From Bacteriovorax sp. UBA1852 (GTDB lineage Bacteria; Bdellovibrionota; Bacteriovoracia; Bacteriovoracales; Bacteriovoracaceae): a stretch of DNA of 52,031 bases. Positions within the stretch are counted from its first letter, which is position 1. Every line of letters begins with the position of its first letter. Of the stretch, positions 16,767 to 25,449 are shown in pieces. A program made the translations under genes and the position numbers. The notes below the pieces were generated by a model. The model had not been told where the DNA came from. It ran no database searches and saw only the letters and a program-made list of their open reading frames with translations. Location of the stretch: contig DDIK01000030.1 of NCBI GenBank assembly GCA_002338505.1, positions 1 to 52,031 of the forward strand. The letters run 5' to 3'.

Positions 16767-16963
16767 AAATAAGCTGCCCTTCTTGTGAGAAATCATTTAC
16801 TTACTACGCAAGTGAATTTCGTCCATTTTGTAGTGAACGTTGTAAGATGGTTGATCTGGGCCTTTGGCTTTCTGAGAGTTATACAATTGAAAGTAGAGAG
16901 AATCTTTCAGACAATGATATAGAAAAAGTAATTGAAAATCAGGAAAAGAATTTTGACTTATAA
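16748..16963 (+). CDS. yacG: YacG-type zinc protein (DNA gyrase inhibitor family)
   Basis: The 71-residue protein carries the four-cysteine zinc site CPSC (residues 10-13) and CSERC further on in FRPFCSERCKMVDLGLWLSE, a signature of YacG, which in E. coli binds GyrB and inhibits DNA gyrase. The acidic C-terminal tail is usual for the family. The start overlaps the end of the PLP enzyme, and its end overlaps the likely start of the next gene, so the three form an operon. Confidence 0.92.
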   Translation: MDRKNLKISCPSCEKSFTYYASEFRPFCSERCKMVDLGLWLSESYTIESRENLSDNDIEKVIENQEKNFDL

Positions 16964-17804
16964 AGACCTAGAGATTTTATCAGAAAAAGTTTTTAAAATC
17001 GCTTATAAAGCGGGGAAAGTTTTAGTTCAAAGACAGTCAAATCTTAAGAAGACTGATATTAGTTCTAAGAAATCTCAAGGTATAGTTTCAAAGGCTGATA
17101 TTGAATCTGAGACTTTTATTATTAAGGAGCTTATAAAGATAGCTCCAAATATTCCTGTTCTCGCAGAGGAGAGTTACTTCTCAGAATTTAGTGAGGATAA
17201 GAAGTCTTACGATCTTTTTAAAGACAATGAATATATGTGGGTTATTGATCCACTTGATGGAACAAATAACTACGTTCATGGATTAGAGTATTTTGCTGTT
17301 TGTATCTCACTTGTTAAAAGAGGGATTCCTATTTTAGGTGTTGTTCACGCTCCAAAGAAAAAAGAAAGTTTCATTGCTGTGAAGAATAGGGGCGCATATC
17401 AGCTGACAAATACATCAAATTTAGAGAAGAAGATCAAAATCTCTAGAATTAGAGCAAAGAAAGATCTGTCAGAATGTTTCCTTGCCACAGGCTTTGCAAC
17501 AGAGAAAGGGATTGTTTTTGATAATGAATTCAAAACCTTTAAAGATATGATGTCTCATTGTCGGGCCATTAGAAGAATGGGCAGTGCCGCTCTTGATCTT
17601 TGTTACACGGCAAGTGGTATCTATGACGGTTTTTGGGAGCGAGGACTTGCGCCTTGGGATCTTGCTGCTGCTGCAGTCATTTGTTCTGAGTCTGGAGTAG
17701 TTGTTACTGAATATGAAGGCAAAGAACTTGATATATTTTCTCCGACAATTTTAGCTGCTCGAAAGCCTGTGTACCAATTACTTCAAAAAGTTGTTCTTGA
17801 GTAA
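16953..17804 (+). CDS. Inositol monophosphatase family phosphatase (SuhB/CysQ-like)
   Basis: Mg-dependent sugar or nucleotide phosphatase. Motifs: SKADIESE and LAEES (metal site), WVIDPLDGTNNYVHG (motif A) and APWDLAAAAVICSESGV (motif B), spanning the normal length for the family. Two TTG starts are possible. TTG at 16953 (MTYKDLEILSEK) has AGGA eight bases upstream and is chosen; TTG at 16932 would add seven residues. Members hydrolyse inositol-1-phosphate, fructose-1,6-bisphosphate or 3'-phosphoadenosine 5'-phosphate, and the substrate cannot be told from motifs. It overlaps yacG by 11 bases. Confidence 0.88.
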   Translation: MTYKDLEILSEKVFKIAYKAGKVLVQRQSNLKKTDISSKKSQGIVSKADIESETFIIKELIKIAPNIPVLAEESYFSEFSEDKKSYDLFKDNEYMWVIDPLDGTNNYVHGLEYFAVCISLVKRGIPILGVVHAPKKKESFIAVKNRGAYQLTNTSNLEKKIKISRIRAKKDLSECFLATGFATEKGIVFDNEFKTFKDMMSHCRAIRRMGSAALDLCYTASGIYDGFWERGLAPWDLAAAAVICSESGVVVTEYEGKELDIFSPTILAARKPVYQLLQKVVLE

Positions 17805-17848
17805 AATAGTCAGTTCAACAAATCCCCTAAATTAGAATTTCCTTATAC

Positions 17849-17876
17849 TTGCAAACTATTTTACGTTAGGTATAAT
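17849..17876 (+). promoter_or_regulatory. sigma-70-type promoter for the 17927 gene
   Basis: TTGCAA (17849-17854) and a perfect TATAAT (17871-17876) with 16 bases between, 51 bases before the start codon of the membrane coiled-coil protein. Confidence 0.6.
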
Positions 17877-17926
17877 TTAGATGATGTATTTATACAGTCG
17901 AATTAATATCGATCCAAGGATGGAAA

Positions 17927-18913
17927 GTGACGGCGACCATAACAAGATTTGCAAGAGAGATGATTCACATTAATGATAATGTTTTTTTCATTTCGTTATC
18001 AGTTTTATTACTTCTAGCAGTACTCATTGTAGTTTACTGGTTTTATACAAGAAGAAAAATGCAGGAGCTTCAACACCAGATTCCTGCGTCTGTAATTAAG
18101 AATTATCTTGATTCCGTTATTCAAAATTCTAATGCATTAAAGTCTTCTCTTTTTAGAGGAGGAGGGCTCGACTTTGCTGAAGGTGTTCCTTCTGTCGTGC
18201 CTGCTGGTTCACTTTCTACTGGTGGAGTGCAAGGTGCAGACCCGCAAGAACTCGCACAAAAGAATGCTGAGATTTCAGCTCTTCAAGGAAAAATTAATTC
18301 TAAAGACTCTCAAATAAGAGAACTAGAAAGACAGCTTGCAGAAGGCGTAAGCGGAGATGAAGCAGGTGAAAAAGTCATCGCCTTGCAATCAGAAAACGCT
18401 AGTTTAAAAGCAGAGCTTGAGGCAAAGCAGGCAGAGCTTGATGCTCTTAAAGCCGCTCCTCCTGCTGGTGGAGACCCTGCAGAAGTAGAAGATCTTAAAA
18501 AGAAAAATGCTGAGCTTCAAACTTCACTTGATGAGTACTCTGTTATTTCTGAAGATCTTGCGAACTTAAGAAAATTACAACAAGAAAATGAACAATTGCA
18601 AAAAACTATCGAAGAGCTCAAGGCCGGAGGAGCTAGCCAAGCTGCTGAACCGGCACCTGCCGCAGCACCAGAGCCAGAGCCAACACCTGAGCCGGCGCCA
18701 GAACCTGTTGCTGAAGCTACACCAGAGCCAGCTCCTGAACCAGAAGCTCCAGCACCTGCTGAAGACGATGGTGAAGCCGCCATGGCAGCAGCTATTCAAG
18801 AGCAACAAAGTGAAGAAACAAAGAATGACGATGATATGATGGTTCCTTCAAATGAAGGGGAGCAAAAGTCAGCAGAAGAGCTCTTAAGTGAGTTTGAAAA
18901 GATGTTAGGATAA
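17927..18913 (+). CDS. Membrane-anchored coiled-coil protein with Pro/Glu/Ala-rich tail
   Basis: Function not recognised. One transmembrane helix near the N-terminus (FFISLSVLLLLAVLIVVYWF, about residues 20-39), then a stretch with Gly/Ser, a predicted coiled coil (about 110-215, with LERQLAEG, ENASLKAELEAKQAELDALK, ENEQLQKTIEELK), and a Pro/Glu/Ala repeat region (about 222-265). It ends with a charged C-terminus whose last block SAEELLSEFEKMLG looks like a short binding motif. GTG at 17927 is preceded by AAGGA six bases upstream; ATG at 17960 is a second choice. It may be a cell-envelope scaffold or spacer. The HEAT-repeat gene follows five bases later. Confidence 0.6.
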   Translation: MTATITRFAREMIHINDNVFFISLSVLLLLAVLIVVYWFYTRRKMQELQHQIPASVIKNYLDSVIQNSNALKSSLFRGGGLDFAEGVPSVVPAGSLSTGGVQGADPQELAQKNAEISALQGKINSKDSQIRELERQLAEGVSGDEAGEKVIALQSENASLKAELEAKQAELDALKAAPPAGGDPAEVEDLKKKNAELQTSLDEYSVISEDLANLRKLQQENEQLQKTIEELKAGGASQAAEPAPAAAPEPEPTPEPAPEPVAEATPEPAPEPEAPAPAEDDGEAAMAAAIQEQQSEETKNDDDMMVPSNEGEQKSAEELLSEFEKMLG

Positions 18914-18917
18914 AATA

Positions 18918-19673
18918 GTGAAAACAATTCTTCTTCTCTTAATTTCATTAAGTATGAGCTTCTCTCATGCAAAGATTAATAAAATCTCGACGAAGTCGCT
19001 TATTACTGAGCGAATTGAGAAGAAGCTTTCAAAAGAGCTGAGTAAGAAAGATCTTACTCTTGTTAAGAAAGAAGTCATTAAATACAAAGGCAAGTCTGTT
19101 CCTGCGCTTGTTAATGTCATGAAGAATGATAAGTTTCCAGATAAGAATAGATGGCTTGCAACTTTTCTCTTAGGAAGAGTTATGGGTAAGAAGTCTATAC
19201 CATTTATTACTAAGTTCACTGAACATCCAAATTGGGTTCTAAGATTAGCTTCAATGAAATCTCTCTTAGCACTTGGAGAGAAGAATAAGTCACTTTATAA
19301 GAGAGGTCTTAAAGATCCTTCAATGCTCGTAAGATATCAGAGTCTAGAGAATATAAAAGACCTTGGTATGTCAGAGCTTGCACCATCTGTTTGGTCAATG
19401 CTTTATGATAAGAGAAATTACTACTCTGGTAAGAATGTAAAAACGAAGAGACAGCATATTGTTAAGAAGGTCGTTAAGACAATAGGGGATCTAAAGTTTA
19501 AAAAAGCTGAAAAGCCACTGATCAAAATGATTCTTGATAAGAAGTATGAAGATATTTTACCTGAAATGAACTATGCCTTATCAAAAATTACTGAAAAGAA
19601 AGCTCCTCAAGAGAACAAGTCACTGATAAAGAGATTTTGGAAAAAGCATCAGATAGCCCAAATGACATTCTAA
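18918..19673 (+). CDS. Secreted HEAT-repeat protein
   Basis: The 251-residue protein begins with a signal peptide (MKTILLLLISLSMSFSHA, cut after SHA) and then repeats of paired helices. Good examples are VPALVNVMKNDKFPDKNRWLA, IPFITKFTEHPNWVLRLAS and a repeat starting LYKRGLKDPSMLVRYQ, which show the HEAT/PBS-lyase pattern of hydrophobic and Asp/Arg positions. HEAT proteins generally act as scaffolds for protein contact. GTG start five bases after the upstream stop. The last 60 residues are Lys-rich. Location is periplasmic or surface; partner unknown, perhaps the neighbouring coiled-coil protein. Confidence 0.65.
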   Translation: MKTILLLLISLSMSFSHAKINKISTKSLITERIEKKLSKELSKKDLTLVKKEVIKYKGKSVPALVNVMKNDKFPDKNRWLATFLLGRVMGKKSIPFITKFTEHPNWVLRLASMKSLLALGEKNKSLYKRGLKDPSMLVRYQSLENIKDLGMSELAPSVWSMLYDKRNYYSGKNVKTKRQHIVKKVVKTIGDLKFKKAEKPLIKMILDKKYEDILPEMNYALSKITEKKAPQENKSLIKRFWKKHQIAQMTF

Positions 19674-19676
19674 GGA

Positions 19677-20207
19677 TTAGAAAGCGTCGAGTTCTTGTTG
19701 TGCCTTTTTGTCTTCAATCTTCTTAATCATTCTTTCACGATCTAAAATTCTGCGTATTCTGTAGAGAATTGTATTTTCTAATATTGAATCAGTCCTTACA
19801 ACTTTCCAGCCTTGTAAGAAGTCTTTTTCAACCATTTGTCTTTTAAAGACAGAGACCTTAGAGACTTCTCTAGCGCCTCTAAATCCTTTTATGACGTTAA
19901 TGATGAGCTTAAACCTTGCGGCCTTAACCATATCTTGCGAGCCGAATGCCTCATTAAAGTTTAGCTGATTTGTATTATCAATCCATCTTGTTTTTACAAC
20001 ACCAGCTTCTTGATTATTAGTCTTAAGATCATATTGTTGCATAATCTCAAGCACTGCTTGCCATGTTTGATTATATGTTGCTTTATATGTCTGAGTTGGT
20101 ATTTCTGTATTCTCTGTAATTTGATCAAATTGCTCATATGAGGCGCAACTTAAAAACAGAGATGAAATTACGATAGACCTTGCCACGAAATTGAATATAT
20201 TTTGCAT
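19677..20207 (-). CDS. Lipoprotein of unknown function (BamC-like size and fold possible)
   Basis: Signal peptide with lipobox LFLSC (C21), so an outer-membrane or inner-membrane lipoprotein of 176 residues. After the signal comes TYKATYNQTWQAVLEIMQQYDL, then a sheet-rich part with AGVVKTRWI and LIINVIKGF, and a basic helical end with RRILDRERMIKKIED. Helix-strand layouts such as AWQAVxxxL followed by GVIxTxW are seen in BamC/NlpB-type domains and other lipoproteins, so BamC-like is only a suggestion. It ends four bases from the convergent HEAT gene. Confidence 0.5.
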   Translation of the reverse strand: MQNIFNFVARSIVISSLFLSCASYEQFDQITENTEIPTQTYKATYNQTWQAVLEIMQQYDLKTNNQEAGVVKTRWIDNTNQLNFNEAFGSQDMVKAARFKLIINVIKGFRGAREVSKVSVFKRQMVEKDFLQGWKVVRTDSILENTILYRIRRILDRERMIKKIEDKKAQQELDAF

Positions 20208-20293
20208 AAAAACCTATTAAAAAAAGACTATACTTCTAATTGTAATGCCTAATTGCTATTATTTAAACAATTATAAATCATTTTGAGGGAAAT

Positions 20294-21280
20294 ATGAAGA
20301 AATCGCCACATGAGCAAATCGTAGATGTATTAAAAATGGAGTCCTCTGCAATAGAGAGAGTTATGGAACTTGTCGATGAAGAGTCTTGTTGTGATCTTGC
20401 TAAGCTTTATGGAGAACTTGTTAAGAGTAACTCTCAAATCATTTTCTGTGGTGTTGGGAAGTCGGGACTTATCGGACAAAAGCTCGCTTCAACATTTACA
20501 TCCTTAGGTCTAAGATCAATTTTTCTTCATCCTACAGAGGCCCTTCATGGTGACCTTGGACGACTTAACCAAGATGACGCCATTGTCTTCATATCTAAAT
20601 CGGGGAATACTTCCGAAATTTTAAAACTTCTGCCATTTATATCAATCCCATCTTTAAGAAGAATTGCATTAGTTGGAAATGTGCAATCTGAAATCGCGCA
20701 ACAATGCGATATCGTATTTGATTGCTCTGTAGAATCTGAGGCCTGCATTAATGGATTGGCCCCTACAACTTCTTCAACTGTTGCGCTTGCAATGGGCGAC
20801 GCTATGGCCGTGCTATTTGAGAACTGTGTAGGCCTATCAAAGGAAGGTTTTGCAAAAAATCACCCTGGAGGTCTTTTAGGAAAGTCTCTTCTTATGAAAG
20901 TAGAAAATCTCTTACAAGGTAAGAGTGAATGTCCGTGTCTTGAGCCTGATTCAACTTTAAAGGATGCTATTCTTGAAATGACGAATAAGCCTATAGGTGC
21001 ATGTGCTATTCTCGATGGCGATACTTTAGAGGGAATTATTGTAGAAGGAGATATCAGAAGAAGTATTGTGAAAAATGATAAGGCATTAGGTATGTCACTT
21101 AGTGAAGTGATGACGAAGAATCCTATTTGCGTTTCTAGTGATACTCTTGCTCTTGATGCACTCTCTTTAATGGAGAGTAACGGTCGTCAAATTTATGTTC
21201 TTCCAGTTGTCGACAATAATGAGTTTAAAGGCTTTATTAGGATGCATGATCTTTTGAAAGAGGGTTTTTCAAATAGATAA
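20294..21280 (+). CDS. kdsD: D-arabinose-5-phosphate isomerase (KdsD/KpsF family)
   Basis: Interconverts ribulose-5-phosphate and arabinose-5-phosphate, precursor of Kdo for the LPS inner core. The 328 residues contain the SIS domain (IIFCGVGKSGLIGQKLASTF, then VFISKSGNTSEILKLLP) with the conserved HPTEALHGDLG segment that carries active-site residues, and PTTSSTVALAMGDAMAV. The C-terminal half has two CBS domains (about 200-328). TGAGGG lies six bases before the ATG. Its last 44 bases overlap the convergent lnt gene. Confidence 0.95.
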   Translation: MKKSPHEQIVDVLKMESSAIERVMELVDEESCCDLAKLYGELVKSNSQIIFCGVGKSGLIGQKLASTFTSLGLRSIFLHPTEALHGDLGRLNQDDAIVFISKSGNTSEILKLLPFISIPSLRRIALVGNVQSEIAQQCDIVFDCSVESEACINGLAPTTSSTVALAMGDAMAVLFENCVGLSKEGFAKNHPGGLLGKSLLMKVENLLQGKSECPCLEPDSTLKDAILEMTNKPIGACAILDGDTLEGIIVEGDIRRSIVKNDKALGMSLSEVMTKNPICVSSDTLALDALSLMESNGRQIYVLPVVDNNEFKGFIRMHDLLKEGFSNR

Positions 21281-22802
21281 ACCTTATTAATGTCATTATG
21301 AGAAAGAGTAGTGCGAGTGGTATCATACCATATTTTTGATAGGTAGTTGCCTCTGTCTTTGAAAGACTTACTTTAACATCTAAATTGCCTTGCTCGAAAT
21401 TTCCTAGCCTCTTAACTTCAAGACCATTTCCTAATATATATGAAGAGATTCCAGTATTCGTTGATCTTAGCATTGGTAAATTAAATTCTACCGATCTCCA
21501 CTTCGCTAAGAAGAGGTGTTGCTCTTGTTCTGCATAGGGACCATACCAAGAATCGTTAGTCAGGTTGATCATAAATGAAGGCCGCGTATTACTACTATTT
21601 AAGTAATCTCTTAGGTATTCAGGAAAGAGAATCTCATAGCATATAAGTGAAATGAAACTTGAATCATTGGTTAATTTAAAGAATGTGAAGTTCTCACCTT
21701 TTGCAAAGAACGAAATATTCTCAACTAAAGGAGCTATTCTTTCATTGAGTGAGCCAAACGGTAGCCCTTCTCCAAATGGTATTAGCACTCGCTTGTGATA
21801 GGTTTGAGTAATCTTTGAGTTTTGATCAATGAGAATCGCAGTATTATAGGCCTGTTCATAAGAGGTTTGTCTAAAATGAGCCAGATCATAAGTTCCAACA
21901 AAGTACTTTCCACCTTTTGCTCTTATAATTTCTTCAAGATCACTTGGTACCTTTGTTGATCTCTTGGTCATAAGGTATTTGGGGTAAGCCGTCTCAGGCC
22001 AAATTGTTAAGTCAATATCTCCGATGTAACTATCTTGGTGAGAGAGCTCTCTAAAGATATCAATGACTTCATTTCGAGCTAATTGAATTCCGCCTTCTGA
22101 TTTTAACTTGAGGTCGTTACCTATATTTGCTTGAACAAATCGAGTGTTAATTGTCTTACTCGTCTTTGGTTCTTCGATTTTTCCCAGTGCAAAATTTAAC
22201 GCAATTAAAGTAATCGCTATCGTGAAGTCTAGCTTCTCTATACGTCTATACTTATGAAACTTTGCCACTGACAAAGAGAGAAGAATGGTAATGAATCCAT
22301 AAATAGGTGCTCCAAAATAATGAGCAAGCTTTAGATAGGGAGCAATCTGAAGCCATGGATGTCCAAAATGAGCAGGGAATTGTTGTGGAGTAAAGTATTC
22401 AATAATAACCCAGAGGAAGGCCAATGATGTCGAGAAGTAGGGAGAGCTTATATATCCTGATCTGTATTTATTGATAAAGTAAAATACGATCGCAAATATA
22501 TAAAACTGCGGTGCTATGATTAAGCTAAAGCCCTGCCATAGAAGTGCATTAAAGGGAAAGAATAAGCCACCAAATTCTTGTAATGTGAAAGTCAGCCAAT
22601 AATAGCCTATGAGATTATATGCCCAACAAAATATAAGGGTATTGATAATAACTTTCTTTAGTGAATATTTATCACTTAAGAACTGTTTGAAATAGAAAAT
22701 ACCAGATATTAAAACCAGAGGTAAGAGATTTAATTTTCCATAGAATGGAAATGATAGTGCATAGCAGGCGCCAGCAAGAACCATTGTTAATTTATTTTTC
22801 AT
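21237..22802 (-). CDS. lnt: Apolipoprotein N-acyltransferase Lnt
   Basis: Lnt adds the third acyl chain to diacylated lipoproteins in the inner membrane. The 521-residue protein has an N-terminal bundle of about seven membrane helices (about 5-205) and a C-terminal nitrilase domain. The catalytic triad is visible: E270 in LTIWPETAYP, K337 in YHKRVLIPFGEG and C388 in SLICYEILFPEY. LTNDSWYGP is also present. This fits the many lipoprotein signal peptides in the window. Its 3' end overlaps kdsD by 44 bases on the opposite strand. Confidence 0.95.
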   Translation of the reverse strand: MKNKLTMVLAGACYALSFPFYGKLNLLPLVLISGIFYFKQFLSDKYSLKKVIINTLIFCWAYNLIGYYWLTFTLQEFGGLFFPFNALLWQGFSLIIAPQFYIFAIVFYFINKYRSGYISSPYFSTSLAFLWVIIEYFTPQQFPAHFGHPWLQIAPYLKLAHYFGAPIYGFITILLSLSVAKFHKYRRIEKLDFTIAITLIALNFALGKIEEPKTSKTINTRFVQANIGNDLKLKSEGGIQLARNEVIDIFRELSHQDSYIGDIDLTIWPETAYPKYLMTKRSTKVPSDLEEIIRAKGGKYFVGTYDLAHFRQTSYEQAYNTAILIDQNSKITQTYHKRVLIPFGEGLPFGSLNERIAPLVENISFFAKGENFTFFKLTNDSSFISLICYEILFPEYLRDYLNSSNTRPSFMINLTNDSWYGPYAEQEQHLFLAKWRSVEFNLPMLRSTNTGISSYILGNGLEVKRLGNFEQGNLDVKVSLSKTEATTYQKYGMIPLALLFLIMTLIRFIYLKNPLSKDHAS

Positions 22803-22905
22803 AGATCTATCTTAGAGTCCCTGACATTCATTGCCAATATGAATACATTACCCTAATCTATTAAATATAGTAGTTTTCTAGAAAGAATAGAGAGTGTATA
22901 GAATT

Positions 22906-23559
22906 ATGGATTTAAACTTCTTAGATGATGTAAAAAATGCTTCAATAAATCCTCAAGAGGGTGACTTAGGACCAACCGTCCAAAAAGAGATTTGTCCAAA
23001 GTGTAATAATCTTTCACTAGTGAATGATGGCTGCATCTTTTGTCATTATGAAGCTCCAGAGCATCTCTTAGGTGAGCCTTTAGGAAAGCGCAGTTTCTAC
23101 TCACTAAGAGAGGAGTATCTTGAATCGTTAAGTGTATTTGAGAAAACAAATATTTCAATTTTACTAGATCAGGGGAAGTTTAAAAGTCTTCTTAATAAAG
23201 CTAAATATCGCTACAATGATCTTCTTGATTTCTTTTATAACGAGGACTCTCTGGCTGATCCTTATCGAGCTGTTTTCTTGCAGGAGTTAAGAGACCTGAT
23301 TGTCTTCTTTATAGATTCAAATGTTGAGGAAGAAGAAATATGGCATCCTATCGGCCATAAGAGTGAGAGTCATAATATGTCTTCACTTTTTGATACTATT
23401 AAGGAAACAATTCAAATGAGTAGAGTTAGAAACTCTAATAGCTTTTTTGATTACTTGGTTCTTGATCGACGTATATCAAAGATTATAATTCTATGTTTAG
23501 TGACGGTATTTATTTTTGCTATTTCTTTTGCTTTTATAAACGTTTACCAGACTAGTTAG
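22906..23559 (+). CDS. Zinc-ribbon protein with C-terminal membrane anchor
   Basis: Not a recognised family. ATG at 22906 (MDLNFLDDV) is preferred over the GTG at 22894. An N-terminal zinc ribbon, CPKC followed by CIFC about 11 residues later (NNLSLVNDG between), is followed by a helical acidic region of about 130 residues (LREEYLESLSVFEKT, LNKAKYRYNDLLDFFYN). A C-terminal transmembrane helix (IILCLVTVFIFAISFAFINV) gives a tail-anchored arrangement with the zinc ribbon in the cytoplasm. The end overlaps the convergent subtilase by eight bases. Confidence 0.6.
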   Translation: MDLNFLDDVKNASINPQEGDLGPTVQKEICPKCNNLSLVNDGCIFCHYEAPEHLLGEPLGKRSFYSLREEYLESLSVFEKTNISILLDQGKFKSLLNKAKYRYNDLLDFFYNEDSLADPYRAVFLQELRDLIVFFIDSNVEEEEIWHPIGHKSESHNMSSLFDTIKETIQMSRVRNSNSFFDYLVLDRRISKIIILCLVTVFIFAISFAFINVYQTS

Positions 23560-24778
23560 CAACCTTTAGTCTTTTTGGTTTATTTAATCTATAGATTATC
23601 TTTCCCTCTTTATTAGAGTTGGCAACATCTCTCTTTTTCTGAATTTGTTTTTTCTTGGCTTTTGCAGTTTTGGCATATCCTTTAACATTCTTGTTTTGTT
23701 GACTTACCTTTGATGCCAACTCAACTGCTTTTGCAGCATCAAGTCTTCCTTCTGATTTACACTTGCCGATGAAGGTGAAGCTTTTGTTAGCCGAGCCAAT
23801 TAAGATATTCTTAACTTGTGAAGCCTTGAGGTCTGGGAACTGAGATATTAGCATCGCTGCAACTCCAGAGGCAAAGGCCGTTGCTTGACTGGTTCCTGTT
23901 AGAAAACCGGCTTTTCTCTTTGGTAGAGAAGATTTGATTCTAAATCCTGGTGCAGATATATCAACGCTTTTCTTACCGTAATTAGATGAACCAAGTATTT
24001 GTAGGTTCTTATCATGTGCAGTTACCGTAATAATATTTGAAAGTCCGTAACTTGCAGGGAAGTATGCATTCTTTTTTATATCAATATTACTTTGCTCATT
24101 ACCAGCTGCCGCAATAATGATGATTCCCTTTTGTTCGGCCTGCTTCAAAATTCTTAATTCCTCGAGGTCTGGCTCTGGTCCACCACCTGAGTAGTTTATA
24201 ATATCAACACCCTTATCAACAGCATACTGAAGCGCCTTAATCGTTGAGTTGAGGTTCTCTTTACCACTAGCTTTCTTATTATAGTATTTTAGTGAAAGTA
24301 TTTTTACATTTGGATAAACGCTTTTGATAATTCCCGAAACGTGAGTCCCGTGTCCGTGAGTATCGATAGGTTGATTGATGCTCTTTCTCCCTTTTGAGAA
24401 ATCAACACCATAGTTCTTATCAGAAGAGGCACCACTTAATGTATAGAGATTATCTTTTAAGAAAGGATGATTTGGATCAATTCCTGTGTCGATAACTGCG
24501 ACAACGACTTCTTTCTTCTTTTCAAACTTCTTCCAAGCACTGAGTAGATTAATGGATGAAGTCTTATTGCTAGGTTCTACGCCCCAGCTTACATATCTTG
24601 AATTAAGGATATCTTTCTTTGAGAGTAGAGAGCTTGTTTGGTACTTGTCCTTGATGACTTTCTTTCTTAACTCTTCAATACTAGTAGTACTCTTTGTCGA
24701 GAAAGCAAGCTGCGAAATACATAGAGATGTAAGTAAGAACTTACTAATGTCTTTCAATTTTCGATAATTTCTACTCAA
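23552..24778 (-). CDS. Subtilisin-like serine protease (S8 family), exported
   Basis: A 408-residue S8 subtilase with an N-terminal signal peptide (LLTSLCISQLAFS), a propeptide-like segment (about 30-80) and the catalytic domain. Triad: D97 in VVVAVIDTGIDPNHP, H143 in THGHGTHVSG and S297 in FLTGTSQATAFASG; the oxyanion Asn is N227 in AAAGNE. A Lys-rich C-terminal tail (about 350-408, KGYAKTAKAKKKQIQKKR) follows. Exported subtilases are common in predatory bacteria, where they could help degrade prey proteins. That role is inferred. Confidence 0.93.
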   Translation of the reverse strand: MSRNYRKLKDISKFLLTSLCISQLAFSTKSTTSIEELRKKVIKDKYQTSSLLSKKDILNSRYVSWGVEPSNKTSSINLLSAWKKFEKKKEVVVAVIDTGIDPNHPFLKDNLYTLSGASSDKNYGVDFSKGRKSINQPIDTHGHGTHVSGIIKSVYPNVKILSLKYYNKKASGKENLNSTIKALQYAVDKGVDIINYSGGGPEPDLEELRILKQAEQKGIIIIAAAGNEQSNIDIKKNAYFPASYGLSNIITVTAHDKNLQILGSSNYGKKSVDISAPGFRIKSSLPKRKAGFLTGTSQATAFASGVAAMLISQFPDLKASQVKNILIGSANKSFTFIGKCKSEGRLDAAKAVELASKVSQQNKNVKGYAKTAKAKKKQIQKKRDVANSNKEGKIIYRLNKPKRLKVAN

Positions 24779-25058
24779 AGCTTACTCCTATCAATTAGAG
24801 TTAATAACAAACCACCAAAATTAGTGGTCTGCCTTATATAAAGCAATCAGCTCGCCAAGTAATGCCCTCTATTTTCAGGCACTTAACATGGTGAATGTAC
24901 ATAAATATTGGATAATCTTTGAGTAGGTGTATAAAAGTTTGGCACTAATAGCAACTATATGTTTAGGAAAATGACACTATTTTGACGGGCTCAACAATAT
25001 TGGCACTAGGCATTTCGCACCATAGACATATAAATAGCTGTAATCAGCATGTCAGATT
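24779..25058. other. Gene-free region upstream of the sigma-54 promoter
   Basis: No convincing ORF or RNA gene. TTGGCAC occurs at 24938, 25011 and 25058. Only the last has a -12 GC at the right distance, so the first two may be degenerate promoter copies or chance. An activator (enhancer-binding protein) would be expected to bind in this stretch, but I see no clear palindrome. Confidence 0.3.
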
Positions 25059-25073
25059 TGGCACGTTAGTTGC
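25059..25073 (+). promoter_or_regulatory. sigma-54 (-24/-12) promoter
   Basis: TGGCAC (25059-25064), five bases, TTGC (25070-25073): full match to TGGCAC-N5-TTGC with GG and GC ten bases apart. Predicted start about 25085, leaving a leader of about 60 bases before the small membrane protein at 25143. Sigma-54 promoters need an activator ATPase, which is not encoded in this window. Confidence 0.75.
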
Positions 25074-25142
25074 CTATATATAGTTGAGAACGACATGAGT
25101 TACTGTCGTAAAAAAGATGAACAGTTAGATTCAGGAGGATTT

Positions 25143-25370
25143 ATGATAAAGAAATTATCGCTAGCTTTAGGACTCTCAGCTTTATTGGTTTTAGGATTCA
25201 CTTTAATAGAGAATTCAAATAAGAGAGAGGTCGCCGGTTTTAAAAGTGTTCCAATTCAAAAAGTAGCAAAAACAAAGCTAAGTAATTACGACAAGGTCTT
25301 AAATTTCTCTCCAAGAAACCATATTAGTATCTATAAAGAAAAATTTGAAGTAGGTGATTCAACTCTTTAA
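25143..25370 (+). CDS. Small membrane/exported protein under sigma-54 control
   Basis: Not recognised. The frame opens at 25095, but ATG at 25143 has AGGAGG six bases upstream, the best Shine-Dalgarno in the window, so the protein is 75 residues. It begins MIKKLSLALGLSALLVLGFT, which is either an uncleaved membrane anchor or a signal peptide, followed by a basic and polar 50-residue part (KSVPIQKVAKTKLSNYDKVL...). Promoter is the sigma-54 site at 25059. It ends before a terminator at 25398. The strong Shine-Dalgarno and the regulated promoter imply bursts of high expression. Confidence 0.65.
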   Translation: MIKKLSLALGLSALLVLGFTLIENSNKREVAGFKSVPIQKVAKTKLSNYDKVLNFSPRNHISIYKEKFEVGDSTL

Positions 25371-25397
25371 GAAATAACTGACAGATATAAAAAAAGA

Positions 25398-25427
25398 AAG
25401 GCCACATGAAGTGGCCTTTTATTTTGC
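25398..25427. terminator. Bidirectional terminator between convergent genes
   Basis: AAGGCCAC (25398-25405) / GTGGCCTT (25411-25418) with a five-base loop, followed by TTTTATTTT on the plus strand and preceded by a long A run (T on the minus strand). It can end both the 25143 gene and the minus-strand dksA-like gene. Confidence 0.88.
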
Positions 25428-25449
25428 ATTACTAAATTAAGTTTATGTA

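Noticed and set aside
18517..18839. Overlapping ORFs in other frames of the Pro/Glu/Ala-rich gene
   Set aside because: Low-complexity repeats (GAG, CCA, GCT codons) create long open frames on both strands; no Shine-Dalgarno or domain supports them.
24939..24954. TTGGCAC at 24938 as a sigma-54 promoter
   Set aside because: The nearest GC is eight bases from GG instead of ten.
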